Shown here: piece after piece, positions 7,490 through 14,429 of the stretch | How positions within the stretch are numbered: the stretch's first letter is position 1 | Layout of the letters: each line of letters opens with the position of its first letter | Assembly (NCBI GenBank): GCA_959606705.1 | Contig: CAUHLX010000026.1 | Span: forward strand, 1-14,851 | Source: an uncultured Bacillota bacterium | GTDB lineage: Bacteria > Bacillota > Clostridia > Peptostreptococcales > Anaerovoracaceae | Direction of reading: 5' to 3' | DNA length: 14,851 nt | Notes under the pieces: model-generated | What the model was told of the DNA's origin: nothing | The model's input: the letters and a program-made list of their open reading frames with translations, nothing else | The model's database searches: none | Translations under genes and position numbers: made by a program

Positions 7490-9205
7490 TTGCTCTTTTA
7501 TTCTACACGATCACGCATCATAATGGTTATCCTTTTCATCTGCGTCCTTTCCGGTCTCTGCGCTTCGCCGAAGGCGTCAGCCTGGACTCCTCCCAGCCGG
7601 TCATCCATCGACAGCCTCGAGGCTCTGCTGGAATGGTATCCTCAAGGAGGCAATTGTCGTCTCACCAACGAAATTGTCATTTCCCAACCGGTCACCTTGT
7701 CTCAAACAAAAGGCGCCGATATCGATGGAGACAGCGTCAACCGCATCCGCATCGTTTCCGGTGGAGCCCTGATAATCGACAGCAGCAAAACCCGTTTCTC
7801 CGGTACGGGAAGTTTCGCGGTGGAAGACGGCGGCACGCTCACGTTAAAAAGCGGGGGGATCTGGGGTGCCCATGACCAAGACGTCATTCTCCTGAGTCCC
7901 GGCGCCGTGCTGAATCGAACTCCGGGCTTCTATATAGAGGGCATCATTTCCAACGGTCCGGCGCCGGCGGAGATCACCGGTCTATCCGACGAGACCCCGG
8001 CCTTTACCACATTTGCCGGACCGCCTCCCGAAACCTTTTCCCTGCCTCAAACCGTGGCTGTGGCCATCGACCCGCCTCTGCCGGATGGAAGCACCTTGGA
8101 TGTACCCGTAGATTGGGATCTTTCCGCCAAAAGTCTCACGCTGCCCGGGGTATATCAGGTGCCGGGAGCTCTGGACGAAGAGGAGCTTGCAAAATTAGGG
8201 GTATCCAATCCCTTGAAGCTTTGTCCCACTCTCACGCTGACCCTGACCACGCCGGGCCCTATCACCTCCATGGAGGGAACCTTGATCGACGTAACCGCCT
8301 CCAACCAGGTCATGGTACAGCTCAAACTGCCGCCGCTGCCGGATACGGTCACCGCCCTTTATGCGGAGCACAGTCCCGACCAGGTCAACTGGACACGCTC
8401 CACCTGGTATGAACCTTGGACGGATCGGGAGGAAGATAATTTTCTGCAGTTGTTTCCCATAGAAACGGAGGCCGACAACTATTTAGTAGACAGATTTCAG
8501 GTCGATTACCAACCGATCTATGTGAGAGTGGAAGTCTTGGGTTCTCCCTATGAGGGCTTTACCAACGTCGTAACGATCACGCTCCCGGGTTCGGATGACG
8601 AAACGGCTTCCAATGATCGAAACGACGGCAGCAGCGGCGGCAACCGGGGAGGCGGAGGTCAGGGAGAGAGCGAACGGCTTCTGCCGGAGGATTCTTCTTT
8701 GAACGCCTCCGACTCTGTCTCCGTCATGGATCTATTAAACAGACTCAGGAATTTTCAGCCCGTCGAGCTGCCCATTCGATTTCCCCTTCATAACCTGTTC
8801 TCGTCGCCGGAATCCCCGAATTCACCGGAATTGTCAAAATTTCCGGTGACAGCGGATACGGAGGACGATTCATGGAAACCGGGATCAATTCCTGCTGCTT
8901 ATGAGTGGCAAGCGAAGGAAACAGCCTCCGGCAAGTCAGTCACGCCGTCGAGAATGGTCGGTTCGGCCGATTTCACGGAAAATCCCACGCCGGCCGCTGT
9001 GGAAGCGTCACCCTCCGCGGCCCAAGCCCCGGCCGAATCAGTCTCCGAGGAATCAGCTTCCGACCAGGCGCTCCCCGCTTCCGGCACTTCCCGCCCTCTG
9101 CCTGGGAGGCTTCCCGGGCTGATCGCCGCCGGCGCGGCCACACTCCTGGCGGCGGGAGGCGCGGCCTGCCTCTCCGTTTTATGGCGCAAGCATAAAATAA
9201 AGTAG
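7490..9205 (+). CDS. Secreted, C-terminally membrane-anchored surface protein with beta-helix-like and Ig-like regions
   Basis: This 571-residue protein has no recognised enzyme motif. A signal peptide (1-31; hydrophobic 10-25, cleavage predicted after KASA) is followed by a Gly-rich, right-handed beta-helix-like stretch (about 50-145, with SGGALIIDSS and DGGTLTLKSGG). An Ig-like module (about 172-245) and a further beta region (about 265-365, ending TNVVTITL) come next. A low-complexity Ser/Pro/Ala linker (about 368-527) spans the wall. The C-terminus has LPASG (528-532), a hydrophobic helix (about 543-564) and the tail RKHKIK. This resembles a sortase signal but has Ser in place of the Thr of LPxTG, so it may be only a membrane anchor. 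The start is TTG at 7490, set by GGAGG 7 bases upstream. The gene is divergent from the kinase (43-bp gap) and convergent on the response regulator (25-bp gap), so it is probably part of their signalling output or input (inference). Confidence 0.85.
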   Translation: MLFYSTRSRIIMVILFICVLSGLCASPKASAWTPPSRSSIDSLEALLEWYPQGGNCRLTNEIVISQPVTLSQTKGADIDGDSVNRIRIVSGGALIIDSSKTRFSGTGSFAVEDGGTLTLKSGGIWGAHDQDVILLSPGAVLNRTPGFYIEGIISNGPAPAEITGLSDETPAFTTFAGPPPETFSLPQTVAVAIDPPLPDGSTLDVPVDWDLSAKSLTLPGVYQVPGALDEEELAKLGVSNPLKLCPTLTLTLTTPGPITSMEGTLIDVTASNQVMVQLKLPPLPDTVTALYAEHSPDQVNWTRSTWYEPWTDREEDNFLQLFPIETEADNYLVDRFQVDYQPIYVRVEVLGSPYEGFTNVVTITLPGSDDETASNDRNDGSSGGNRGGGGQGESERLLPEDSSLNASDSVSVMDLLNRLRNFQPVELPIRFPLHNLFSSPESPNSPELSKFPVTADTEDDSWKPGSIPAAYEWQAKETASGKSVTPSRMVGSADFTENPTPAAVEASPSAAQAPAESVSEESASDQALPASGTSRPLPGRLPGLIAAGAATLLAAGGAACLSVLWRKHKIK

Positions 9206-9230
9206 GTAGAAAATCAAGTTCATCCGGCCC

Positions 9231-9914
9231 TCAAACCGGAATAAAGAGATAGCCCTTGCCCCACGCCGTTTGAATGAACTTGTGTTTGGGATAGGCCAGC
9301 TCCAGTTTGCGGCGCATTCTCGCCACGTGTACTTGAACGGTATGGGTGGAATCCAAATCCGGCAGCTTCCACACGCCGCGATAGATTTCATCCGCGGAAA
9401 AAACCTGTTCCGGCGTTCCCGCCAAAAGCGCCAGAATATCGAACTCATTCCCGGTCAAGGATACCGGCTTCTCGTGAATGAACACTCTCCGCCCGTCCAG
9501 GTCGATGACCAGCGGAGGAAATCGCAATTGTTCTCCGCGAGAGACTCGTCCGCTGCTCTGGCGAATCCTGGCTTCTATCCGCAGCAGCAGCTCTCTCAAA
9601 TCATAAGGCTTCGTGAGGTAATCGTCCCCTCCGGAAGCAAACCCCTGATAGAGAAATTCCTGTTCGGTCAGACTGGTGAGAAAGACGATGGGAGCTCCGC
9701 TAATCTCCTTCAACTGTGAACAGATCTCGTATCCGCTTTGTCCATTGGGCAAAAGAATATCCAGCACCACACAGTCAATATGATGCTTGCGAGCCAGCGA
9801 CAGCGCGGACGTCTGATCCTCCGCGGCATAAATCTGATATCCCCGCTGGCGAAAATAGGTTTCATTGATTTGCAGCAGACTTCGATCATCATCCACAAAA
9901 AGCAGCGTATGCAT
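9231..9914 (-). CDS. OmpR/PhoB-family response regulator
   Basis: This 227-residue two-component regulator has an N-terminal receiver domain (1 to about 118) with acidic residues D8-D10, phosphoacceptor Asp52 (VVLDILLP), Thr80 and Lys102 (LTKPYDLREL). A C-terminal winged-helix DNA-binding domain (about 130-227) has the family markers LTGNEFDIL, VDVH-like VQVHVARMRRKLE and WGKGYLF. All catalytic residues are present and the length is normal for the family. The start at 9914 is chosen because GGGGAGGAG lies just upstream; an in-frame ATG at 9965 would add 17 basic residues not typical of receivers and sits downstream of a clear -10 element. It lies on the same strand as the histidine kinase, which follows after the opposing surface-protein gene. 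It probably regulates itself and nearby surface genes (inference). Confidence 0.95.
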   Translation of the reverse strand: MHTLLFVDDDRSLLQINETYFRQRGYQIYAAEDQTSALSLARKHHIDCVVLDILLPNGQSGYEICSQLKEISGAPIVFLTSLTEQEFLYQGFASGGDDYLTKPYDLRELLLRIEARIRQSSGRVSRGEQLRFPPLVIDLDGRRVFIHEKPVSLTGNEFDILALLAGTPEQVFSADEIYRGVWKLPDLDSTHTVQVHVARMRRKLELAYPKHKFIQTAWGKGYLFIPV

Positions 9915-9969
9915 GAGCCTTCTCCTCCCCAAAACGTTACAAGCTCGGTTCCTTGACCTCATCACATGA

Positions 9970-9978
9970 ATTATACCA
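9970..9978 (-). promoter_or_regulatory. Extended -10 promoter of the OmpR-family regulator
   Basis: The minus strand reads TGGTATAAT at 9978-9970: a perfect -10 hexamer preceded by the TGn extension. The -35 region (about 9993-9999, CTGAAA/TGAAAA) is weak, which fits an extended -10 promoter or one helped by an activator. Transcription would start near 9963, giving a leader of about 50 nt. The large palindrome at 10010-10058 lies just upstream. Confidence 0.6.
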
Positions 9979-10009
9979 CGGGGACCTTCTTTTTTTCAGT
10001 GTCTCTTTC

Positions 10010-10058
10010 AAATGTGAAACTTTCGTGAGCATTTAATTCTCACGAAAGTTTCACATTT
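10010..10058. repeat. Perfect inverted repeat (20-bp arms) between divergent regulator genes
   Basis: Arms 10010-10029 and 10039-10058 are exact reverse complements around a 9-base spacer. Inside each arm, GTGA recurs at an 11-bp step (TGTGA at 10013-10017, CGTGA at 10024-10028, mirrored on the other strand), and TGTGAAACTTT and CGTGAGCATTT match at 7 of 11 positions. OmpR/PhoB-type regulators bind tandem 10-11-bp direct repeats, so this may be a double operator serving both genes. On the plus strand it is followed by TTTTTCCTTTTTT, so an attenuator or terminator role in front of the LytTR gene is also possible. Confidence 0.8.
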
Positions 10059-10173
10059 TTCCTTTTTTCAAGAGAAAGAAAGTATCTTTTGCTAAGATGA
10101 ATACATCCGAATGGAATGTACCGAATCTGTCGCATTTTACGGATGAAATCATCAAGCAACGGAGGCATGCTCA

Positions 10174-10920
10174 ATGAATCGAATCGCCATTTGTGACGAT
10201 GTGAAAAAGGATCGCTCCGAACTGCGAAGCGCTTTGCTCCGCTATTTCCGCGCCTGCGGGGAACCGCTTCCTCAGATAAAAGAATACGGCTCCGGAGAAG
10301 GGCTTCTGGTGGATCTCGAGGAAGGGTATGACTTGTTCTCCCTGATTTTCCTGGATATTCACATGGACCGTCTCACCGGCATGGAAACCGCTTATCGTCT
10401 GCGGCAGATCGGCTGGAACTCTCTCCTGGTCTTTTTTACGGTCACTCCCGACTTTGCGGTGGAAAGCTATGAGGTGGACGCGGCGGGCTATCTGCTCAAA
10501 CCGCTGAACCGTGAAAAGCTGTTCCGCCTGCTGGACAAAATCCTGTCACGGCAGGAACCGCCCCGAATCCTGTTGAAACTGGGCCGAGCCTATCGCTATC
10601 TCTATCACGAGGAGATCCGCTACGCGGAAAGCTCCAACCATGTCACGCTGCTTCATCTCATCAATGGTGAAACCGTATCCACGAGAGAGAAGCTCAGCCA
10701 AATAGAGGAACGCCTCCGCGATCCTTCTTTTTTACGCTGTCATCAAAGCTTTCTGGTCAATATGAATCAGGTTGCGGACGTGCGGGAGGACTTCATCCTG
10801 AAGGATGGCAGCAGTGTGCCGATCCGCGTGCGCGGCCGCAGAGAAATCACCGACGCCTACCTTCATTACTTCGTTTCCCACTCATTAGACGCCCCGCCGG
10901 ATCGGGAAGGACCTCTTTAA
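10174..10920 (+). CDS. LytTR-family (AgrA/LytR-type) response regulator
   Basis: This 248-residue regulator has a receiver domain (1 to about 125) with D8-D9, phosphoacceptor Asp61 (IFLDIHMD), a Thr at 89 and Lys109 (LLKPLN). A LytTR DNA-binding domain (about 133-235) has the family signature YAESSNHVTLL and the closing segment FLRCHQSFLVNMNQV. Such proteins bind pairs of short direct repeats and usually control surface, toxin or peptide-signalling genes. ATG at 10174 is supported by GGAGG 8 bases upstream. Its usual partner, a GHKL-type sensor kinase, is not beside it, so it is an orphan here or pairs with a kinase elsewhere. It is divergent from the OmpR-type regulator. Its promoter is not clear; TAAGAT at 10093-10098 is a weak -10 candidate. 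Confidence 0.95.
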   Translation: MNRIAICDDVKKDRSELRSALLRYFRACGEPLPQIKEYGSGEGLLVDLEEGYDLFSLIFLDIHMDRLTGMETAYRLRQIGWNSLLVFFTVTPDFAVESYEVDAAGYLLKPLNREKLFRLLDKILSRQEPPRILLKLGRAYRYLYHEEIRYAESSNHVTLLHLINGETVSTREKLSQIEERLRDPSFLRCHQSFLVNMNQVADVREDFILKDGSSVPIRVRGRREITDAYLHYFVSHSLDAPPDREGPL

Positions 10921-10927
10921 AGCAAGA

Positions 10928-10942
10928 CGGCGGCTTCCGCCG
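10928..10942 (+). terminator. Weak hairpin after the LytTR gene
   Basis: CGGCGG pairs with CCGCCG around a 3-base CTT loop, 7 bases after the TAA stop. The stem is strong but no T run follows on the plus strand, so it is only a weak terminator candidate. The next hairpin (10953-10989) may help stop read-through into the convergent FAD gene. Confidence 0.35.
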
Positions 10943-10952
10943 AACATAAAAA

Positions 10953-10989
10953 GGTCCGGACACGGGTGGGATTCACCGGCCTCCGGACC
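10953..10989 (-). terminator. Rho-independent terminator of the FAD-dependent dehydrogenase gene
   Basis: GGTCCGGA (10953-10960) pairs with TCCGGACC (10982-10989), and an inner GGTG/CACC stem continues the hairpin. On the minus strand a run of five T follows at once (complement of 10948-10952). It begins 19 bases after the FAD gene stop. Confidence 0.85.
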
Positions 10990-11008
10990 AAGGTCTCATA
11001 TTTCGTGT

Positions 11009-12391
11009 TTATTGATACTGTTCCGCCAAAAGTCTGGCTACGTGAACGCCGCTGGCCGAAGCCTGCGACAGCGAATGCGTCACGCCGGAGCCATCTCCCA
11101 GCGCGTACAGCCCCTTCACCTTCGTCTCCAGATTCCCGTCGACCTGAACCTGCGAATTGTAGAATTTCACTTCCACCCCGTACAGCAGAGTATCCTCGTT
11201 GGCCGTTCCCGGGGCAATTTTGTCCAGAGCATAGATCATCTCGATGATGTTATCCAGCTGGCGCTTGGGAATGACCAGGGACAAATCCCCCGGTGTCGCC
11301 GCCAGCGTCGGGTTGGTATAGCATTTCTGCATCCTCCGCGCGCTACTGCGCCGTCCCTTTACCAGATCCCCGAATCGCTGGAGCAGAACGCCTCCCCCCA
11401 GCATATTGGACAGCTTGGCGATGGATTCTCCGTATTCGTTGCTGTCTTCAAAGGGTTCGGTGAACTTATTGGAAACCAGCAGTGCGAAATTGGTGTTCTC
11501 CGTGCGCAGAGACGGGTCTGAATAGCTGTGGCCGTTGACGGTCACGATCCCATTGGTGTTTTCCGACACCACCTCCCCATAGGGGTTCATGCAGAAGGTG
11601 CGAACCGAATCGTTGTATTTATCCGTCTTATAGACCAGCTTGCTCTCGTAAACCTGGTCGGTGATGTGCTTGAAAATCTCCGCGGGAAGCTCCACGCGAA
11701 CACCGATGTCCACCCGATTCTTTTCCTGTTTGATCTCCAGCTTGTCACAGATACTGGAGATCCACTTTGACCCGGAACGTCCGGTGGCCAGCACCAGCTG
11801 CGCGCACTGAAGCTCCTCGCCCTTATCGGTCACCACGTGAAACGTCCCATCGGGAAGCACCTCCACATCGGAAACCAATGTGCGGAACATGGTATCGATC
11901 CGTTTCTCCGTGTATTCAAAGATCCTCTGCAATATTTTCAGATTGCGGTCGGTTCCCAGATGCCGGACCTTGGCGTCCAGCAGATGGAGATTGTTTTGCA
12001 GGGCAATGGTTTTCAGATCCGAATTCCCGGTGGAATACAGCTTGGCATCCGCTCCGCCCATGCCGCACAGCACTTCGTCCACGTATTCCATCAGCTCCAG
12101 CGCCTTTGTGCTGCCGATGTAACGGTGAAGGTCTCCTCCGAATTTGGTGGTGATGTTGTACTTCCCGTCGGAAAGCGTCCCCGCGCCGCCGTAGCCGTTC
12201 ATGATGTGGCAGGGATTGCACTTGATGCAGGACGTCACCTTGCCCGCTTTAATGGGACATTGACGCTCCTGAAGACCGGCTCCTTTGTCGATCATCAGCA
12301 CCTTGGCCTTATTGTCCAGCTTGGTCAGCTCATAGGACATGAATACTCCGCTGGCACCCGCGCCTACAATGATAATATCATATTTTTTCAT
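11009..12391 (-). CDS. FAD/NAD(P)-dependent oxidoreductase, COG2509-type uncharacterised dehydrogenase
   Basis: This 460-residue cytoplasmic flavoprotein opens with the dinucleotide-binding motif IIIVGAGASG (6-15) and an acidic end to strand 2 (LMIDKG, 33-37). The second flavin contact near the C-terminus is GLYALGDGSG. Between them, residues 42-79 hold the family's conserved segment: C45, C55, C58 and C61 followed by GYGGAGTLSDGK. A second nucleotide-region marker is LVLATGRSGS. Family members are annotated as uncharacterised FAD-dependent dehydrogenases; the substrate is unknown. ATG at 12391 is preceded by GAGGTG at a good distance. The gene has its own promoter and terminator, and lies 142 bp downstream of the symporter on the same strand. 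A link to alanine or glycine metabolism is not shown. Confidence 0.88.
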   Translation of the reverse strand: MKKYDIIIVGAGASGVFMSYELTKLDNKAKVLMIDKGAGLQERQCPIKAGKVTSCIKCNPCHIMNGYGGAGTLSDGKYNITTKFGGDLHRYIGSTKALELMEYVDEVLCGMGGADAKLYSTGNSDLKTIALQNNLHLLDAKVRHLGTDRNLKILQRIFEYTEKRIDTMFRTLVSDVEVLPDGTFHVVTDKGEELQCAQLVLATGRSGSKWISSICDKLEIKQEKNRVDIGVRVELPAEIFKHITDQVYESKLVYKTDKYNDSVRTFCMNPYGEVVSENTNGIVTVNGHSYSDPSLRTENTNFALLVSNKFTEPFEDSNEYGESIAKLSNMLGGGVLLQRFGDLVKGRRSSARRMQKCYTNPTLAATPGDLSLVIPKRQLDNIIEMIYALDKIAPGTANEDTLLYGVEVKFYNSQVQVDGNLETKVKGLYALGDGSGVTHSLSQASASGVHVARLLAEQYQ

Positions 12392-12436
12392 ACCGTCACC
12401 TCAATCGAATTTCTCACGTACTTCGCATACCTTTCT

Positions 12437-12466
12437 ATTATATACGAAAAGACCCCCCGACGGCAA
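12437..12466 (-). promoter_or_regulatory. Promoter of the FAD-dependent dehydrogenase gene
   Basis: The minus strand has TTGCCG (12466-12461; 4 of 6) and TATAAT (12442-12437; 6 of 6) separated by 18 bp. Transcription would start near 12430, leaving a leader of about 40 nt. The -35 element lies inside the stem and loop of the symporter terminator. Confidence 0.6.
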
Positions 12467-12486
12467 GTCCGCTGTCGGAAGGTCTT
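12449..12486 (-). terminator. Terminator of the alanine/glycine symporter gene
   Basis: The outer stem AAGACC/GGTCTT (12449-12454 with 12481-12486) and inner stem CCGACGGC/GCTGTCGG (12457-12464 with 12471-12478, one G-T pair) are separated by a 2x2 internal loop. On the minus strand the hairpin runs into TTTT. It starts 47 bases after the symporter stop. Confidence 0.75.
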
Positions 12487-12533
12487 CCCTATTCTTTTCA
12501 TTTTAGAATCAATCCAACGCCCATTCGCACCCT

Positions 12534-13940
12534 TTAGAATAAAACGCCGTGGTCCTGATTGGGAATGATGGGAATCGGGGTTTCATCCTTTTTCAGGATG
12601 TCGTCACCCTTTAAGTAAGTCTTGCCTTCATTAGCGATCACTCCGGAAAGCAGCAGTACCGCGATCAGATTGGGAATCGCCATCAAACCGTTGAGCAGGT
12701 CCGCCGTGGTCCAGACAAAGTCCAGGCTGAGAACGGTTCCGAAGAACACGACTATGACCCACAGAATCTTATACAGCATGCACACTCTGGTCCCGAACAG
12801 GTAGATCATGCAGCGTTCGCCGTAATAATACCAGCCCAGAATCGTGGAAAAGGCAAAGGTCAGCAAGCCGACCACCAGTACGAACGGCCCGATGGTGGGA
12901 ATCAGCGCAAAGGCCTTGCTGGTGAGGATCGCTCCATCCGTGGTGCTGATGTTGGGCTGGGCGATGATGCTGCTGACCAGCACCAAACCAGTGATCGCAC
13001 AGATGATCACCGTGTCCCAGAAGGTCCCCGTCATGGAAACCAGCGCCTGACGAACCGGATTTCTGGTCTGCGCCGCCGAGGCCACCAGTGGCGCGGAGCC
13101 CATGCCGGACTCATTGGAAAACAGCCCTCTGGCGATTCCGTAACGGCAGGCGATCATAATTGCGCTGCCCAGGAATCCGCCGGTGACCGCTTTGGTGGAA
13201 AAGGCTTCCGTTACGATGGTGACAAAGGCCTCACCGATGAACGCCCGATTGATGAACAAAATGATGATACAGCCGATCACATAGAATACCGCCATAAAAG
13301 GCACCAGGCGCTCCGCCACCTTGGTGATGGACTTGATGCCGCCGATGATAACCAGAGCCACCAGCCCCGCCAGCACCAGACCGGTAACCCACTTGGCCCA
13401 ATCCGCGTGAACCAGATTTTCCTGGACCGCCGTAGCTACCGCGTTCGCCTGAACGGTACAGCCGATCCCGAACGCGCAGATCGAGGTGAGAATCGCGAAG
13501 ATGACCCCCAGCCATTTCATGTGAAGACCGCGTTCCAAGGCGTACATCGCGCCGCCCACCATGGTTCCGTCAGCCGCCTTGACCCGGTATTTGACCGCGA
13601 TCAGGGATTCGCTGTACTTGGTGGCGATGCCGAACACCCCGGTAAGCCAGCACCAGAGCACCGCTCCCGGTCCACCCAGGGCGATGGCCGTGCCTACGCC
13701 CACGATGTTTCCGGTCCCGATGGTAGAGGCCAGCGCCGTAGTCAAGGCTCCGAACTGCGAAACGTCTCCCTCGGCGTCGGGGTCCTTCGTCACGGAAAGC
13801 TTGATTCCTTTAAATATGTATCTTTGAATAAATCCGGTACGAACCGTCATGAAAATGTGGGTTCCAAGAAGCAGAATGATCAGCGGCCAGCCCCATAACC
13901 AACTGTCCAGTTTCGAAATTACAGCATATATGGCATCCAT
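12534..13940 (-). CDS. Alanine/glycine:cation symporter (AGCS family, AlsT/DagA-like)
   Basis: This 468-residue integral membrane transporter probably takes up alanine and/or glycine with Na+ (or H+). It has about ten or eleven hydrophobic segments and the AGCS family signature around residues 66-90 (TALASTIGTGNIVGVGTAIA followed by GGPGA). Other conserved segments are ATKYSES and RYGIARGLFSNESGMGSAP. The length is normal for the family and no key segment is missing. ATG at 13940 is set by GGGAGGGAG 5 bases upstream. The leader holds a short upstream ORF (14005-13964) but no glycine riboswitch or T-box that I recognise. The gene is monocistronic: its own terminator follows and a divergent gene lies upstream. 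Choice between alanine and glycine cannot be made from sequence. Confidence 0.95.
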   Translation of the reverse strand: MDAIYAVISKLDSWLWGWPLIILLLGTHIFMTVRTGFIQRYIFKGIKLSVTKDPDAEGDVSQFGALTTALASTIGTGNIVGVGTAIALGGPGAVLWCWLTGVFGIATKYSESLIAVKYRVKAADGTMVGGAMYALERGLHMKWLGVIFAILTSICAFGIGCTVQANAVATAVQENLVHADWAKWVTGLVLAGLVALVIIGGIKSITKVAERLVPFMAVFYVIGCIIILFINRAFIGEAFVTIVTEAFSTKAVTGGFLGSAIMIACRYGIARGLFSNESGMGSAPLVASAAQTRNPVRQALVSMTGTFWDTVIICAITGLVLVSSIIAQPNISTTDGAILTSKAFALIPTIGPFVLVVGLLTFAFSTILGWYYYGERCMIYLFGTRVCMLYKILWVIVVFFGTVLSLDFVWTTADLLNGLMAIPNLIAVLLLSGVIANEGKTYLKGDDILKKDETPIPIIPNQDHGVLF

Positions 13941-13963
13941 TTTTCTCCCTCCCTAAAAAGGTT

Positions 13964-14005
13964 TCATGCCCGTGAGTTGAAAATCTGATTGACTTCCCGT
14001 GTCAT
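13964..14005 (-). CDS. Short upstream ORF (13 codons) in the symporter leader
   Basis: ATG at 14005 opens a 13-residue frame, MTREVNQIFNSRA, ending in TGA at 13966-13964, 23 bases before the symporter ATG. GGGAGG (complement of 14016-14011) lies 5 bases upstream, as strong as the RBS of the main gene. Such a placement fits a leader peptide that couples or gates translation of the symporter. It is not enriched in Ala or Gly codons as a classical attenuator peptide would be. It matches no peptide that I know, and chance is possible. Confidence 0.35.
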   Translation of the reverse strand: MTREVNQIFNSRA

Positions 14006-14020
14006 GCTTTCCTCCCTTCT

Positions 14021-14034
14021 CCGCGCCGGCGCGG
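14021..14034. repeat. 14-bp perfect GC palindrome in the symporter leader
   Basis: CCGCGCCGGCGCGG is its own reverse complement and stands out in an AT-rich stretch. It lies directly upstream of the short ORF's ribosome binding site. It could be an operator for a dimeric protein or a small hairpin in the leader RNA; the sequence does not decide. Confidence 0.4.
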
Positions 14035-14106
14035 TAAATCGGCGACGAAACCGTAAAGGCTCAAAATAGAAGATGAAATGAAAGAATTCAAGAGGATGAT
14101 GGTCTC

Positions 14107-14137
14107 GTCATATTTCTATCATACTATGAATTGTCAG
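14107..14137 (-). promoter_or_regulatory. Candidate promoter of the symporter gene
   Basis: On the minus strand, CTGACA (14137-14132; 5 of 6) is followed after 19 bp by TATGAC (14112-14107). An alternative -10, TATGAT (14123-14118; 5 of 6), lacks a good -35. Either would give a leader of about 160-180 nt containing the GC palindrome and the short ORF. Spacing is not ideal, so the exact promoter is uncertain. Confidence 0.35.
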
Positions 14138-14164
14138 AAAACTCCACTCCTATTTCCAATCATT

Positions 14165-14193
14165 TTGATTTTTTTACTCAGATAGGCTATAAT
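14165..14193 (+). promoter_or_regulatory. Promoter of the small membrane protein gene
   Basis: TTGATT (14165-14170) and TATAAT (14188-14193) are separated by the optimal 17 bp. Transcription would begin near 14200. This places the in-frame ATG at 14192 inside the -10 element and leaves the ATG at 14231 as the usable start. Confidence 0.75.
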
Positions 14194-14230
14194 GGGATGC
14201 GTATGGAAAATTACTGAAGGAGAACGAGAC

Positions 14231-14407
14231 ATGGGGCAATCTAGGAAGTATTTTTTAATCGGACTTTTCTTTCTGATCGTAGGATTTTTTTCACTGTGGT
14301 GGGCCATCCGCCTAGGGCTGACGTTCAGCCGCTCGCTGGTCTTCATCATGTTCTTCTTTTTCGCGCTGATCTTCATAAAAAACGCGATTCAGCTGCGAAG
14401 AAGATAA
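14231..14407 (+). CDS. Small two-helix membrane protein, function unknown
   Basis: The 58-residue product starts MGQSRKYFL and has two hydrophobic segments (about 8-28 and 33-51) joined by a short loop containing RLGLTFSR. It ends with the basic tail QLRRR. Basic residues at both ends predict both termini in the cytoplasm. ATG at 14231 follows AAGGAG by 8 bases. The gene has a near-consensus promoter and a terminator, so it is a complete single-gene unit. I do not recognise the family. It is divergent from the symporter and convergent with the DUF1292 gene. Confidence 0.75.
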   Translation: MGQSRKYFLIGLFFLIVGFFSLWWAIRLGLTFSRSLVFIMFFFFALIFIKNAIQLRRR

Positions 14408-14429
14408 TCGAAAAACCCATCGAATCGAA

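Noticed and set aside
9915..9965. Longer start for the OmpR-family regulator at ATG 9965
   Set aside because: It would place 17 basic residues before the receiver fold and has no good RBS, whereas ATG 9914 follows GGGGAGGAG.
13941..14160. Glycine riboswitch or T-box leader before the symporter
   Set aside because: I could not find the conserved core segments of either class; only the short ORF and GC palindrome stand out.
14192..14230. Longer start for the small membrane protein at ATG 14192
   Set aside because: That ATG overlaps the TATAAT -10 element, so it would not be in the transcript.
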